NCBI GenBank assembly: GCA_018268255.1
Contig: JAFDWX010000006.1
Coordinates: 1 to 64,000 of the forward strand
DNA: 64,000 nt
Source of the DNA: Armatimonadota bacterium
GTDB lineage: Bacteria; Armatimonadota; Fimbriimonadia; Fimbriimonadales; Fimbriimonadaceae
Direction: 5' to 3'
A program made the position numbers and the translations under genes. Under the pieces are notes generated by a model. The model was given only the letters and a program-made list of their open reading frames with translations. It was not told where the DNA came from and did not search any database. Shown piece by piece: positions 43,377-51,085 of this stretch. Numbering within the stretch: the stretch's first letter is position 1; the number at the start of each line of letters is the position of its first letter.

Positions 43377-44957
43377 TTATCGAGGAACGACCATGACATC
43401 GGTTCGACGGTTCTTGGCTCGTCCTTCAGTCGTAGCGTTTGAGGAAACTGGCTTGTTAGGTCCGTTACCTTTTGGCACAAATCGCTCCGCCTTAAGCCCG
43501 TAGTGATTAACCAAGTAGTTCACTACTGCCTGAGCCCTTTTTTGGCTGAGGGTCGTGTTGGTTGCCGCCGAGCCCACGTTGTCGGTGTTACCTTCGACTC
43601 GAATGTAGGCGTTTGAATAAGTTTGAGCAAGGGTGGCCACGCTATCGAGCAACTGTCTGCCGTTATCATCCAATTCCGAAGATCCGGTGGGGAAGTAAAG
43701 GCTCAGAGGTTTGGTCATGACGGGTTTTTCGCTTTCGACCTCTTTCGGCGGAGTCTTTGGATAGTCGAACTCCTCCTTTTTCGTTGTCGTTCGCTCCTCC
43801 CGCGGAATTGCGGCAAAGAGCTCTCGCAGCGTGGTAAGCGAAGTAGCTTGATCCGGGGTGATCTTTTGGCTCACATAGCCATATGTCACCCACGCATCGC
43901 TTGCATCGGAAAAGATTCGATTGAAGAGCGGCTCGCTCCCGTCCAAACCGAACATCTTGGAGTTATCCGCTAGGTCGGCCCACTTAACGGTGCCAATGTT
44001 GTCCCTGGTAACGTCTGGGCCGAGATCTTTGTAAAGCGGCTCGTTGTCCATGAGAAGGTTCACAACCTTTTCAGTATTTCGGTTTGCTTCTTCTGTGCCT
44101 TCGAACCAGCCAGCCACAAAGGCTTTGACCACATCCGGATGTTGCTGAATGAATTCCTCTCGGGCAATCATCAAGTCGGCAATCAGGTTGGCGGCGGTTT
44201 TGGTGCTTACGAGGATTTTGCTCCCGGGCCGCTTGCTCAGCGACTCGGCTACGTCGGGCTCCCAAACTACGGCCGCATCAACTTTGCCCGCCACGAAGTC
44301 CATCCTGGCGTCCGGTGAGGCATTCTTGCCGACCAGCGCCTTGACAATACGAGATTGTTCGGTCGGATCCAAACTTGAGTTCTTTAGGCTTGAGACTAAC
44401 AGCCAGTGTGAGGGAGTAAACAGAGCAAGGCTGATTTTCTTCCCGCGAAGATCCTCAATGCGATTAATGGACCTGTCGACAACGATAGCGTCCCCTCCGC
44501 GAGACCAGTCGACTTGCATGATGGCCCGTGCAGGGGTTCCGCCCTTCCGGAATCCCGGAGCTTCATTGGCAAAGAAGTCGACCGTTGACCAGACGATATC
44601 GATATCGCCTTTCGCGAAGGCTTTGGCGCGGACGTCCACATCTTCAACGAGTTTGAACTCGACCAGAAGTTTGTGGTTGTTCCAGTAGATACAGGTCTTG
44701 TTAGGCGCAAATCCGTTGTTTGCCGTGACTCCGCCCATATATCCGGGCCAGGTGACGATTCCGACGCGCAAAGGTCGCCCTAAAATTCCTTGCTCGCCCT
44801 CGATGGATACTCCTCCAAAGCCTGCTGTATTGGCTGAACCCGAGGCAGTCGTGCTTCCGCCCTTTTGGGTCTGCTGGTACAGCTTATAAGCCCCCAGAGC
44901 CAGTCCTGCAACGAGGAGAACGACAACCACACCGCCTACCGGTTTAAGTTTTGCCAT
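43377..44957 (-). CDS. ABC solute-binding protein fused to a C-terminal OmpA domain
   Basis: 526 residues. The N-terminus has a membrane anchor, VGGVVVVLLVAGLALGAY. The middle (about 60-390) is a TauA/NMT1-like type II binding fold (LRVGIVTWPGYMGG, DIDIVWSTVDFFANEAPG, RGGDAIVVDRSI). The C-terminal ~110 residues are OmpA-like: LYFPTGSSELDDNGRQLLDS, then VEGNTDNVGS and SQKRAQAVVNYLVNHYGL, ending with NRRTDVMVV. That domain normally binds peptidoglycan, so the receptor would be tied to the cell wall. ATG 44957 is chosen with AGGAGC upstream. Confidence 0.9.
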   Translation of the reverse strand: MAKLKPVGGVVVVLLVAGLALGAYKLYQQTQKGGSTTASGSANTAGFGGVSIEGEQGILGRPLRVGIVTWPGYMGGVTANNGFAPNKTCIYWNNHKLLVEFKLVEDVDVRAKAFAKGDIDIVWSTVDFFANEAPGFRKGGTPARAIMQVDWSRGGDAIVVDRSINRIEDLRGKKISLALFTPSHWLLVSSLKNSSLDPTEQSRIVKALVGKNASPDARMDFVAGKVDAAVVWEPDVAESLSKRPGSKILVSTKTAANLIADLMIAREEFIQQHPDVVKAFVAGWFEGTEEANRNTEKVVNLLMDNEPLYKDLGPDVTRDNIGTVKWADLADNSKMFGLDGSEPLFNRIFSDASDAWVTYGYVSQKITPDQATSLTTLRELFAAIPREERTTTKKEEFDYPKTPPKEVESEKPVMTKPLSLYFPTGSSELDDNGRQLLDSVATLAQTYSNAYIRVEGNTDNVGSAATNTTLSQKRAQAVVNYLVNHYGLKAERFVPKGNGPNKPVSSNATTEGRAKNRRTDVMVVPR

Positions 44958-45135
44958 AGATGCTCCTAAGATTCTCCAAGAGTCAATATACCGATTCGGG
45001 AACAGGGTGGTTGCAGTTCCAAAACTGGACAGCGCGAGTGGTGCTGCCAAACGAACTGGGAGAATCTTGATGTTAAGGTCACAGGAATTCTCGCAGGAAC
45101 CGCCCCCCGCGGGCCGAATAGAAGACTCAGTTCTC

Positions 45136-46233
45136 ATGGAATCCTCTCATCAACCCCGCGGACGGATAGGCATCCTTACCGCGGGGGGAGACTGCGCCGG
45201 TCTCAACGCGGTTATCGCTGGAATCGTCAAATACGGCATCTCGGTCGGATACGAGTGCTTCGGGTTCGAGAAAGGCTTTGAGGGTGTCCTCAGCCCGATC
45301 CTGATGCGCCCACTAACCTTGGACGTTGTCCGAGGGATCAGTCACCTCGGCGGAACCATTCTCCACTCCACCAACCGTGGGAGATTCGGTGCCAAAAAAG
45401 GTGAAGGTGAATCCGCATCTATCCCGTCCGAAGTCTTGGACGAGGCGGAGCATAACCTCAAATCCCTGGGCATCGATGCGCTCATCGTGATCGGCGGAGA
45501 CGGCTCTCTCAGCGGCGCCCTCCAACTTGCGGGGCGCGGAATCAAGATCATCGGAGTTCCCAAGACCATTGACAATGATCTTGCTGCAACGGATCAGACT
45601 TTTGGATTTTCAACCGCGCAGGCCGTGGCCGTCGAGGCGATAGATCGAGTCCACACAACCGCTACGAGTCACGACCGAGTGATTTTTGTTGAAGTCATGG
45701 GGCGGCACACTGGCTGGATTGCGCTTAAAGCGGGCTTGGCTGGCGGTGCCGACGCGATCCTGTGTCCTGAGTTCGCATTCGATATCGAAGAACTCGTGCG
45801 ATTCCTCCGCGAGCGAAAGCGATCGACGACGCGTTCTGCCATCGTCGTCGTTGCCGAAGGAGCAACCATCGCTGGAGAGCATGTGCTCGACGATATTACA
45901 GCTGGGATGGAAGTGCACTTCGGTGGGATCGCCGAGCGAATCCGTCGTGAAATCGAAGTCCGTGCACCGGGCGAATTCGAAATGCGGTCGACGATTCTGG
46001 GGCATATGCAACGAGGCGGCACTCCCAATGCCCGCGACCGAAACTTGGCGAAGGCGTATGGCGTCGGAGCAATCGACGCTCTTTTGGCCGGCGAGGACAA
46101 GGTTATGGTGAGCCTGCGAGATGGAGCCATCCTCCGCGTGCCCATGGAAAAAGCGGTCTCCCGACTCAAGACAGTCGATGAGACGACGCTGGAATACCAA
46201 ACCGCGCGCAAGCTTGAAGTTTTTATTCACTAA
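45136..46233 (+). CDS. pfkA: 6-phosphofructokinase, group III type
   Basis: 365 residues. The N-terminal phosphate loop is ILTAGGDCAGLNAVIAG. The residue pair that marks the phosphoryl donor is mixed: GGDGS has the Gly of ATP enzymes, while PKTIDND has the Lys seen in pyrophosphate and actinobacterial group III enzymes. ATP use is likelier, but PPi activity cannot be excluded. GRHTGWIALKAGLAGGADAI and GHMQRGGTPNARDR form the active site. ATG 45136 is used rather than the earlier frame opening at 45007. A terminator follows. Confidence 0.9.
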   Translation: MESSHQPRGRIGILTAGGDCAGLNAVIAGIVKYGISVGYECFGFEKGFEGVLSPILMRPLTLDVVRGISHLGGTILHSTNRGRFGAKKGEGESASIPSEVLDEAEHNLKSLGIDALIVIGGDGSLSGALQLAGRGIKIIGVPKTIDNDLAATDQTFGFSTAQAVAVEAIDRVHTTATSHDRVIFVEVMGRHTGWIALKAGLAGGADAILCPEFAFDIEELVRFLRERKRSTTRSAIVVVAEGATIAGEHVLDDITAGMEVHFGGIAERIRREIEVRAPGEFEMRSTILGHMQRGGTPNARDRNLAKAYGVGAIDALLAGEDKVMVSLRDGAILRVPMEKAVSRLKTVDETTLEYQTARKLEVFIH

Positions 46234-46253
46234 ACACCTCCAAGAGACAAACC

Positions 46254-46287
46254 GGGACCCGGGCCCAAGCCGGGTCCCTTGCTTTTG
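46254..46287 (+). terminator. Terminator after pfkA
   Basis: GGGACCCGG and CCGGGTCCC pair around GCCCAAG, followed by TTGCTTTTGTTT. Confidence 0.85.
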
Positions 46288-46351
46288 TTTGGTGTAGTTT
46301 CAATGATTTCTGAAATCATCGAAAATTCGCGGAGGTATATTAGGTAGGAGC

Positions 46352-47509
46352 ATGAAGCCAGAGCAGATTGTTGGTCCAGAGTTGATGGACATTTACGCCA
46401 AGGTCCAAGGCGGCCAAAGGCTGACCTTTGAGGACGGAATGCGGCTGTCCACAACCCAAAATCTCACGGGTGTGGGATATATGGCGAACCTTGTCCGAGA
46501 GCGACTGCACGGAGCGAAGACCTATTACGTGCGGAACCAACACATCAACTACACGAATATCTGCAATAAGTTCTGCAAGTTCTGCTCGTTTTACGCCAAA
46601 AAAGGCGGCCCTGCGCCCTACGAGATGTCCATCGATGAAGTCAGACGACGCATCTCTTGGCACTTGGATATTCCGATCACGGAAATTCACATGGTTGCGG
46701 GGATCAACCCGCGCTTAAAATACGACTACTACATCGACCTTGTCCGCGCCGTTAAGGAATCGCGCCCCAACGTCCACGTAAAGGCATTTACTGCGGTTGA
46801 GATCGTCCAAATCGCTCAGATCGGGAAGGTAAGCGTCGAGCAGGCGCTTTCGGATCTAATGGCGGCTGGTTTGGATTCGCTTCCTGGCGGGGGCATCGAA
46901 ATCTTGTCGCCACGAGTTCACAAAGAGCTTTTTGGAAAAAAGCTCGACGGCGAGCAATGGAAAGAAGTGGCTCGAGCGGCAGCAAAGTTGGGACTAAAGC
47001 AATACGCCACGATGCTGTACGGTCATATCGAAACGGTCGAAGAGCGTCTGGATCACCTCATCCAACTCAGAGAGCTACAGGACGAGACGGGCAACTTCCT
47101 GACCATGACTCCTCTCTCCTTCCACCCTGAGAATACTGAGATGGCCGATATCAAGGGACCCACTGCAGATCTGGACCTTAGAATGATTGCCCTGTCGCGC
47201 CTAATGCTTGATAACTTCGATCACATCAAGAGTTTTTGGATCATGAACACGGTGCCGGTGACCCAGGCCGCACTCTGGTATGGAGCGGATGATGCTGACG
47301 GTTTGGTTCAGGAATATGAAATCACGTACCTGGAAGGCGATTTTGGCAACAAGAGCCAATCCCTAACCTATGAAAACATGGTGAGGATGATTACGGAGGC
47401 TGGGCGTACTCCGATCGAGCGAGACAGTCTCTACAATGAGATCGTACGAAGCGAGGACGAACTTAGGCCGAAGAAGCAACTCCAGCAATTGGCCGTTGCC
47501 CAAGTATAA
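46352..47509 (+). CDS. mqnE: Aminodeoxyfutalosine synthase MqnE (radical SAM)
   Basis: 385 residues. The radical-SAM cluster motif is CNKFCKFCSFYAKK, near residue 68. EIHMVAGINPRLKYDYYIDL and GLDSLPGGGIEILSPRVHKE are characteristic of MqnE/MqnC. It adds the chorismate-derived enolpyruvyl benzoate to adenosine in the futalosine pathway to menaquinone, so the organism probably respires with menaquinone. AGGAG lies just before ATG 46352. No other mqn gene is in the window. Confidence 0.92.
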   Translation: MKPEQIVGPELMDIYAKVQGGQRLTFEDGMRLSTTQNLTGVGYMANLVRERLHGAKTYYVRNQHINYTNICNKFCKFCSFYAKKGGPAPYEMSIDEVRRRISWHLDIPITEIHMVAGINPRLKYDYYIDLVRAVKESRPNVHVKAFTAVEIVQIAQIGKVSVEQALSDLMAAGLDSLPGGGIEILSPRVHKELFGKKLDGEQWKEVARAAAKLGLKQYATMLYGHIETVEERLDHLIQLRELQDETGNFLTMTPLSFHPENTEMADIKGPTADLDLRMIALSRLMLDNFDHIKSFWIMNTVPVTQAALWYGADDADGLVQEYEITYLEGDFGNKSQSLTYENMVRMITEAGRTPIERDSLYNEIVRSEDELRPKKQLQQLAVAQV

Positions 47510-47511
47510 GA

Positions 47512-47549
47512 AATCCCCCGATGCGCAGTTGGCAACGGAGGATTTTGTC
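47512..47549 (+). terminator. Probable terminator after mqnE
   Basis: AATCCCCCG and CGGAGGATT pair with one mismatch around a 15-nt loop, followed by TTTG. Confidence 0.5.
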
Positions 47550-47569
47550 GTGCTTAGTTCGGGCGGATC

Positions 47570-47857
47570 TCAACCAATCACGGCGTAGATCTGATCCTCG
47601 TCGAGAACGGTGTAGTCGGTTCCATCGACGTTGACCTCGTTCCCGCCGTACTTGCTGAAAAGCACTCTGTCGCCGACCTTGACTGTGAGAGAGTTGCGGT
47701 CGCCGTTGTCGAGCACCCGTCCATTCCCGGTTGCAATCACTTCGCCTTCCTGAGGCTTTTTCTTTGCGCTGTCGGGGAGAAAAATGCCGCCAGCCGTCAT
47801 TTCGTCGGCGTCCACGAGCTTTACTACGACCTTGTCACCTAGTGGCTTAATCTTCAT
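47570..47857 (-). CDS. groES: Co-chaperonin GroES
   Basis: 95 residues, the usual length: [20 protein letters not shown], then [20 protein letters not shown], the mobile-loop region. [15 protein letters not shown] and [14 protein letters not shown] follow. It caps GroEL for protein folding. ATG 47857 (MKIKPLGDK) is chosen over the longer frame. There is no groEL next to it; mqnE lies downstream on the other strand. A CIRCE operator about 80 nt upstream indicates heat-shock control by HrcA. Confidence 0.95.
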   Translation of the reverse strand: MKIKPLGDKVVVKLVDADEMTAGGIFLPDSAKKKPQEGEVIATGNGRVLDNGDRNSLTVKVGDRVLFSKYGGNEVNVDGTDYTVLDEDQIYAVIG

Positions 47858-47935
47858 CTTGATGTGTCCGTATCTCCGTTTGAGGCTCATTAGGCTCAAC
47901 CGCAGTTGGATTTTGAACCTAAGATTAAGAACATT

Positions 47936-47962
47936 TTGGCACTCTCGTGGTGCGAGTGTCAA
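47936..47962 (-). promoter_or_regulatory. CIRCE (HrcA) operator and promoter of groES
   Basis: TTGGCACTC, nine bases, then GAGTGTCAA: a CIRCE element with the standard 9-9-9 layout and one mismatch between arms. On the groES strand the arm contains TTGACA, a perfect -35, with CAAAAT 18 bp further as a weak -10. HrcA would therefore sit on the promoter. Confidence 0.85.
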
Positions 47963-48039
47963 CGTTGGAGCGGACGTAATGGGAAAATGCCAATCCTGTG
48001 GCGACCAATGCAGGGGACGCTTCGTCAAGAAAGAAGAGA

Positions 48040-48330
48040 ATGGCTTCAACTGACGAAAACACGCCCAAGGGACCGCTTAATACGTTCGAATTCCTGGCGA
48101 TCATGTGTGAGCAGCTTGCATCCGTTGCCTGGTCAAAGATGGGACTTCAACCAGACTTGCTGTCCGGTCAGATTCACAAAGACCCTGTCCAAGCTAAGGC
48201 CGCCGTCGATGCCTATGCGGCGTTGACAGAGATTCTCTCGCCACAACTCGAAGACGAAGACAAGCGCCGTGTACAGAACCTCCTCCGCGACCTGCGAGTT
48301 AATTACGTCGAGCATAGTAAGGAAGGCTAA
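48040..48330 (+). CDS. DUF1844 family protein
   Basis: 96 residues. [20 protein letters not shown] and [20 protein letters not shown] match DUF1844, small helical proteins of unknown role found in Planctomycetes, Acidobacteria, Armatimonadota and relatives. ATG 48040 begins the conserved text; earlier frame text is not family-like. Two further genes follow with 3-bp spacing and a 4-bp overlap. Confidence 0.85.
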   Translation: MASTDENTPKGPLNTFEFLAIMCEQLASVAWSKMGLQPDLLSGQIHKDPVQAKAAVDAYAALTEILSPQLEDEDKRRVQNLLRDLRVNYVEHSKEG

Positions 48331-48333
48331 CTA

Positions 48334-48858
48334 ATGAGTATGATTGCATTGGTTTCGAAAACGGCTGGCAATCATGCCCAGAGAATCGCGGTGCAGATTC
48401 GGTCGGCGACCACCTTTGTGGCTAGCCGCCTTCGGGGAAGTGACGCCTCAAAGTGCGATGGACAGCAGGAGCAGCCTACAGTTGCTGAGCGCCAAGAGGA
48501 GCTCATCGCCTTTTACCAAAAGTATGAAGAACTCGTGGAACTGCTATGCGATGGAGCTCAATATGGTCCGGAAGGCAAGCTCGAGTTGCGGTACCAAGAA
48601 TCGCGCACATGGATGTTGAAGCACTACGGACGGCTGCGAAGCTACCTTCTGGCATTTTTGGGTGATGAGGTGACCGAATTATCTGGTCCTCGAAAGGGAA
48701 CCGGCGATATTGATGCCTTCGAGCAGTTGTTTTTAGCTCCAACCTTGGAGGAGTTCTTACGGAGTGATGATGGGTTTATGGTGGGGCGCATTATGTCCAC
48801 GCGCCAGGCGCTGACCCTCTACGGTGAACATCTGCGTAAACTGTCTGTAGCAGCATGA
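48334..48858 (+). CDS. Unknown soluble helical protein
   Basis: 174 residues, not recognised. The first 50 residues are basic and low in structure. The rest is helical: EELIAFYQKYEELVELLCDG, then YQESRTWMLKHYGRLRSYLL, and FEQLFLAPTLEEFLRSDDG. No signal peptide or membrane segment. Its stop overlaps the GNAT gene start (ATGA), so the two are translated together. Confidence 0.7.
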   Translation: MSMIALVSKTAGNHAQRIAVQIRSATTFVASRLRGSDASKCDGQQEQPTVAERQEELIAFYQKYEELVELLCDGAQYGPEGKLELRYQESRTWMLKHYGRLRSYLLAFLGDEVTELSGPRKGTGDIDAFEQLFLAPTLEEFLRSDDGFMVGRIMSTRQALTLYGEHLRKLSVAA

Positions 48859-49799
48859 CGTTACGACAATTTGGCAACGAGAACTTTGAGGGCCTTGCTC
48901 ATTTATGGGCGCAGACCCTTCCCAACAAGTATCGGGTTTCGGCTGAGTTACTGCGGCAAAACACCGTGGACTCCGGCTTTATGGTCGATCAGGCATCCTT
49001 TTGTGCAGACGACAAGGGCCAAGTGAGCGGATGGGTGGTGGTTAAGAATTCCGGTTGCGGGCTCTATCCAGGTCCGGAGCCAACCTGGTTTCACATTAAC
49101 AGCCTGGTTTTTTCAGACCCGGAAGAAGGGCAGCAGCTTTTGAATGCGGCCTTGAAAGCCATGCGAGAACTGGGTGCGACGAAAGTCTTTTATGGGCAGG
49201 ACTTGCGCCACTTTTGGCCAGGTGTCTGCGACGGGGGTGAAGGTATCGCGACCCTTCTGGAGGCTAATGGATTTTCAATAGGTACCCGAAATATCGACTT
49301 GGAGAATGACCTGGCAACATATACTCCGCCGTCGAACGCGTTTGACAAGGTGGGAGATGCCAGTTTCCGCCCGTGCACACCCGAAGATATTCCCCTGCTC
49401 GATGAGTTTCTGGAGAGGGAGTTTCCACGCCGATGGCGCTACGAGGTGAACTGGAAAATCGAGCAAGAGGGAACACCATCGGATGTTTACGGGTGTTTCA
49501 TCGATGGCAAATGCGAAGGATTCGCATCCACGCAGCGCCAGGGCCACAAACGCCCGATTTGCGGTGCGGTTTGGAATCTCGATCTCGGAGAAAACTGGGG
49601 TGCACTAGGGCCGATCGGTGTGAGCGAGCAGATCCGTGGGCGTGGGCTCGGCGGAGCGATGCTAGCTTCTGGGCTACTTGGGCTTAAGTGCCACGGAGTG
49701 CGAAAGTGCATCATCGATTGGACGACGCTGGAAGAGTTCTACGGCAAGCACGGGTTCAAAGCTAACCGTGTGTACATTCCCTACACTCTAGAACTATAA
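48855..49799 (+). CDS. GNAT family acetyltransferase with two GNAT domains
   Basis: 314 residues. The N-terminal half is a degenerate GNAT domain (WFHINSLVFSDPEEGQQLLN). The C-terminal half has the acetyl-CoA loop IGVSEQIRGRGLGGAMLASG near 258, the R/QxxGxG/A pattern, and ends with a typical FYGKHGFKANR. The substrate is unknown. Architecture resembles mycothiol-synthase-like double GNATs, but that identity is not claimed. Confidence 0.85.
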   Translation: MTLRQFGNENFEGLAHLWAQTLPNKYRVSAELLRQNTVDSGFMVDQASFCADDKGQVSGWVVVKNSGCGLYPGPEPTWFHINSLVFSDPEEGQQLLNAALKAMRELGATKVFYGQDLRHFWPGVCDGGEGIATLLEANGFSIGTRNIDLENDLATYTPPSNAFDKVGDASFRPCTPEDIPLLDEFLEREFPRRWRYEVNWKIEQEGTPSDVYGCFIDGKCEGFASTQRQGHKRPICGAVWNLDLGENWGALGPIGVSEQIRGRGLGGAMLASGLLGLKCHGVRKCIIDWTTLEEFYGKHGFKANRVYIPYTLEL

Positions 49800-49803
49800 A
49801 AGA

Positions 49804-50730
49804 CTACTCGATGCCTCCCCCAGTAGGCGCAAACTTCTTTGCATCCGCCGGGGGAGTGTACGGGTGCTTCGGATTCAAAGTGTTCCAGGCTAGGGAACCC
49901 ATCTTCCGTATGAGTTCTTCGCCTTCGTTGTGGTCTCCCCACGATTGATCCTTCTGTTGGTCGGTGTACACGATGAACAGATAGTGCTGGTCGCCATATA
50001 CGATGGCGTTATCGCTACGGCTTCGGCTAATGGCCCCGGTTTTGGAAAGGACCTTAACCGTTGGCGGCACTCCGCTGGCCAGATAATCATCCCAATATTG
50101 CCTTCCCAAAATACGTATGATTCGATCACATCCACCAGGGCTGGCGACCTTGCGGAGATAGATCAGCTCCCAAAGTTTTGCCATCTCGTCAGGAGTGGTC
50201 ATGCCCATTCCGTAGTGCATATTCCATCGCTTGAGGAAGGGATCTTGCGGGGTGTAAGAAAGGAAAGCTGTTTGCTCCAATCCAAAGGACTGCATCCTCG
50301 TTCGCACTTTTGTTGCGTCGAGCCATAGAGCTAGTACTTTGGTAGCCGTATTATCTGAGACCCCGATCATCAGGTTGCACCATCCGTCTAGGTCGATCTT
50401 GGTTCCATCTTTTAGAAAATAGCTCCACATTGAAGCCATGTTGCTCGTTCTTGAGGCCGTTGGCGGAACTTCGCGCTGGTCAGTCCATTTGATCGTGCCT
50501 TCATCGACCTGATTAATGGCCTCAATGAGAAGGGCCGTCTTGATGGTGGAAGCAGTGGGGAACTTCGTCGCTCCAAGCCTGGAGATTTCAGGGCCATCCG
50601 GCAGTAGCTTGAGGTGGTAACCAATCTTGCCTTGGAATCCACTACAAAGCTTCTCGAACTCGACCTCTAACGACTTTGTGGGGGACACGGACGTGAGCCC
50701 GACGGCAGCCAACACCAGCGACGTGACCAT
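49804..50730 (-). CDS. Class A beta-lactamase-fold serine hydrolase, lacking Glu166
   Basis: About 308 residues from ATG 50730, which starts a signal peptide (MVTSLVLAAVGLTSVSP); a start 13 codons earlier is possible. The three fold motifs are present: PTASTIKTAL (SxxK), IGVSDNTATK (SDN) and VLSKTGAIS (KTG). The omega-loop Glu of true class A enzymes (ExxLN) is not seen; the matching stretch reads TPQDPFLKRW. Without it penicillin hydrolysis should be poor, so a peptidase or penicillin-binding role in the periplasm is more likely. Confidence 0.83.
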   Translation of the reverse strand: MVTSLVLAAVGLTSVSPTKSLEVEFEKLCSGFQGKIGYHLKLLPDGPEISRLGATKFPTASTIKTALLIEAINQVDEGTIKWTDQREVPPTASRTSNMASMWSYFLKDGTKIDLDGWCNLMIGVSDNTATKVLALWLDATKVRTRMQSFGLEQTAFLSYTPQDPFLKRWNMHYGMGMTTPDEMAKLWELIYLRKVASPGGCDRIIRILGRQYWDDYLASGVPPTVKVLSKTGAISRSRSDNAIVYGDQHYLFIVYTDQQKDQSWGDHNEGEELIRKMGSLAWNTLNPKHPYTPPADAKKFAPTGGGIE

Positions 50731-50786
50731 ACTGATGTGAGTATGCCCGGGCACAAGCAAACTGCGCACCGGGCATCGACGTGGGG

Positions 50787-50930
50787 TTACTTAACCCCGT
50801 ATGCACGCCACAAAAGTTCCGCGTAGGCACCCCAGGTTCGATCTACTTCATCCACCCAGGAAACGCTTTGGGACTTCTGCTCTTCGAGCTGACCAGGAAA
50901 TACCCTGGATATGAGCCGTCTTAGATTCAA
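50787..50930 (-). CDS. Probable small 47-residue protein
   Basis: The minus-strand frame TTG 50930 to TAA 50787 reads MNLRRLISRVFPGQLEEQKS, continues QSVSWVDEVDRTWGAY and ends AELLWRAYGVK. GGAGG sits 5 nt before the TTG, a good ribosome site. The text is amphipathic and Trp-rich rather than random. No family recognised. It lies alone between the serine hydrolase and the two-component genes, on their strand, and its stop is inside a GGGGTTA/TAACCCC inverted repeat. Confidence 0.45.
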   Translation of the reverse strand: MNLRRLISRVFPGQLEEQKSQSVSWVDEVDRTWGAYAELLWRAYGVK

Positions 50931-51085
50931 TTGGTCCTCCAATTTGGAGTGGCACTTTGCCTGTACCGACGGCCTAGACCAAATCGTTGTCTAGTTCGCA
51001 ATGCTCAATCAGAACAATGCTGGAAACACGCTCATCCGCGAGTTGACATCATTTGATACGACCAGATGGAGTCCCTTGTTTCAAC

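Noticed and set aside
49804-50730. Functional class A beta-lactamase
   Set aside because: The fold motifs are present but the deacylating Glu is not visible, so antibiotic resistance is not claimed.
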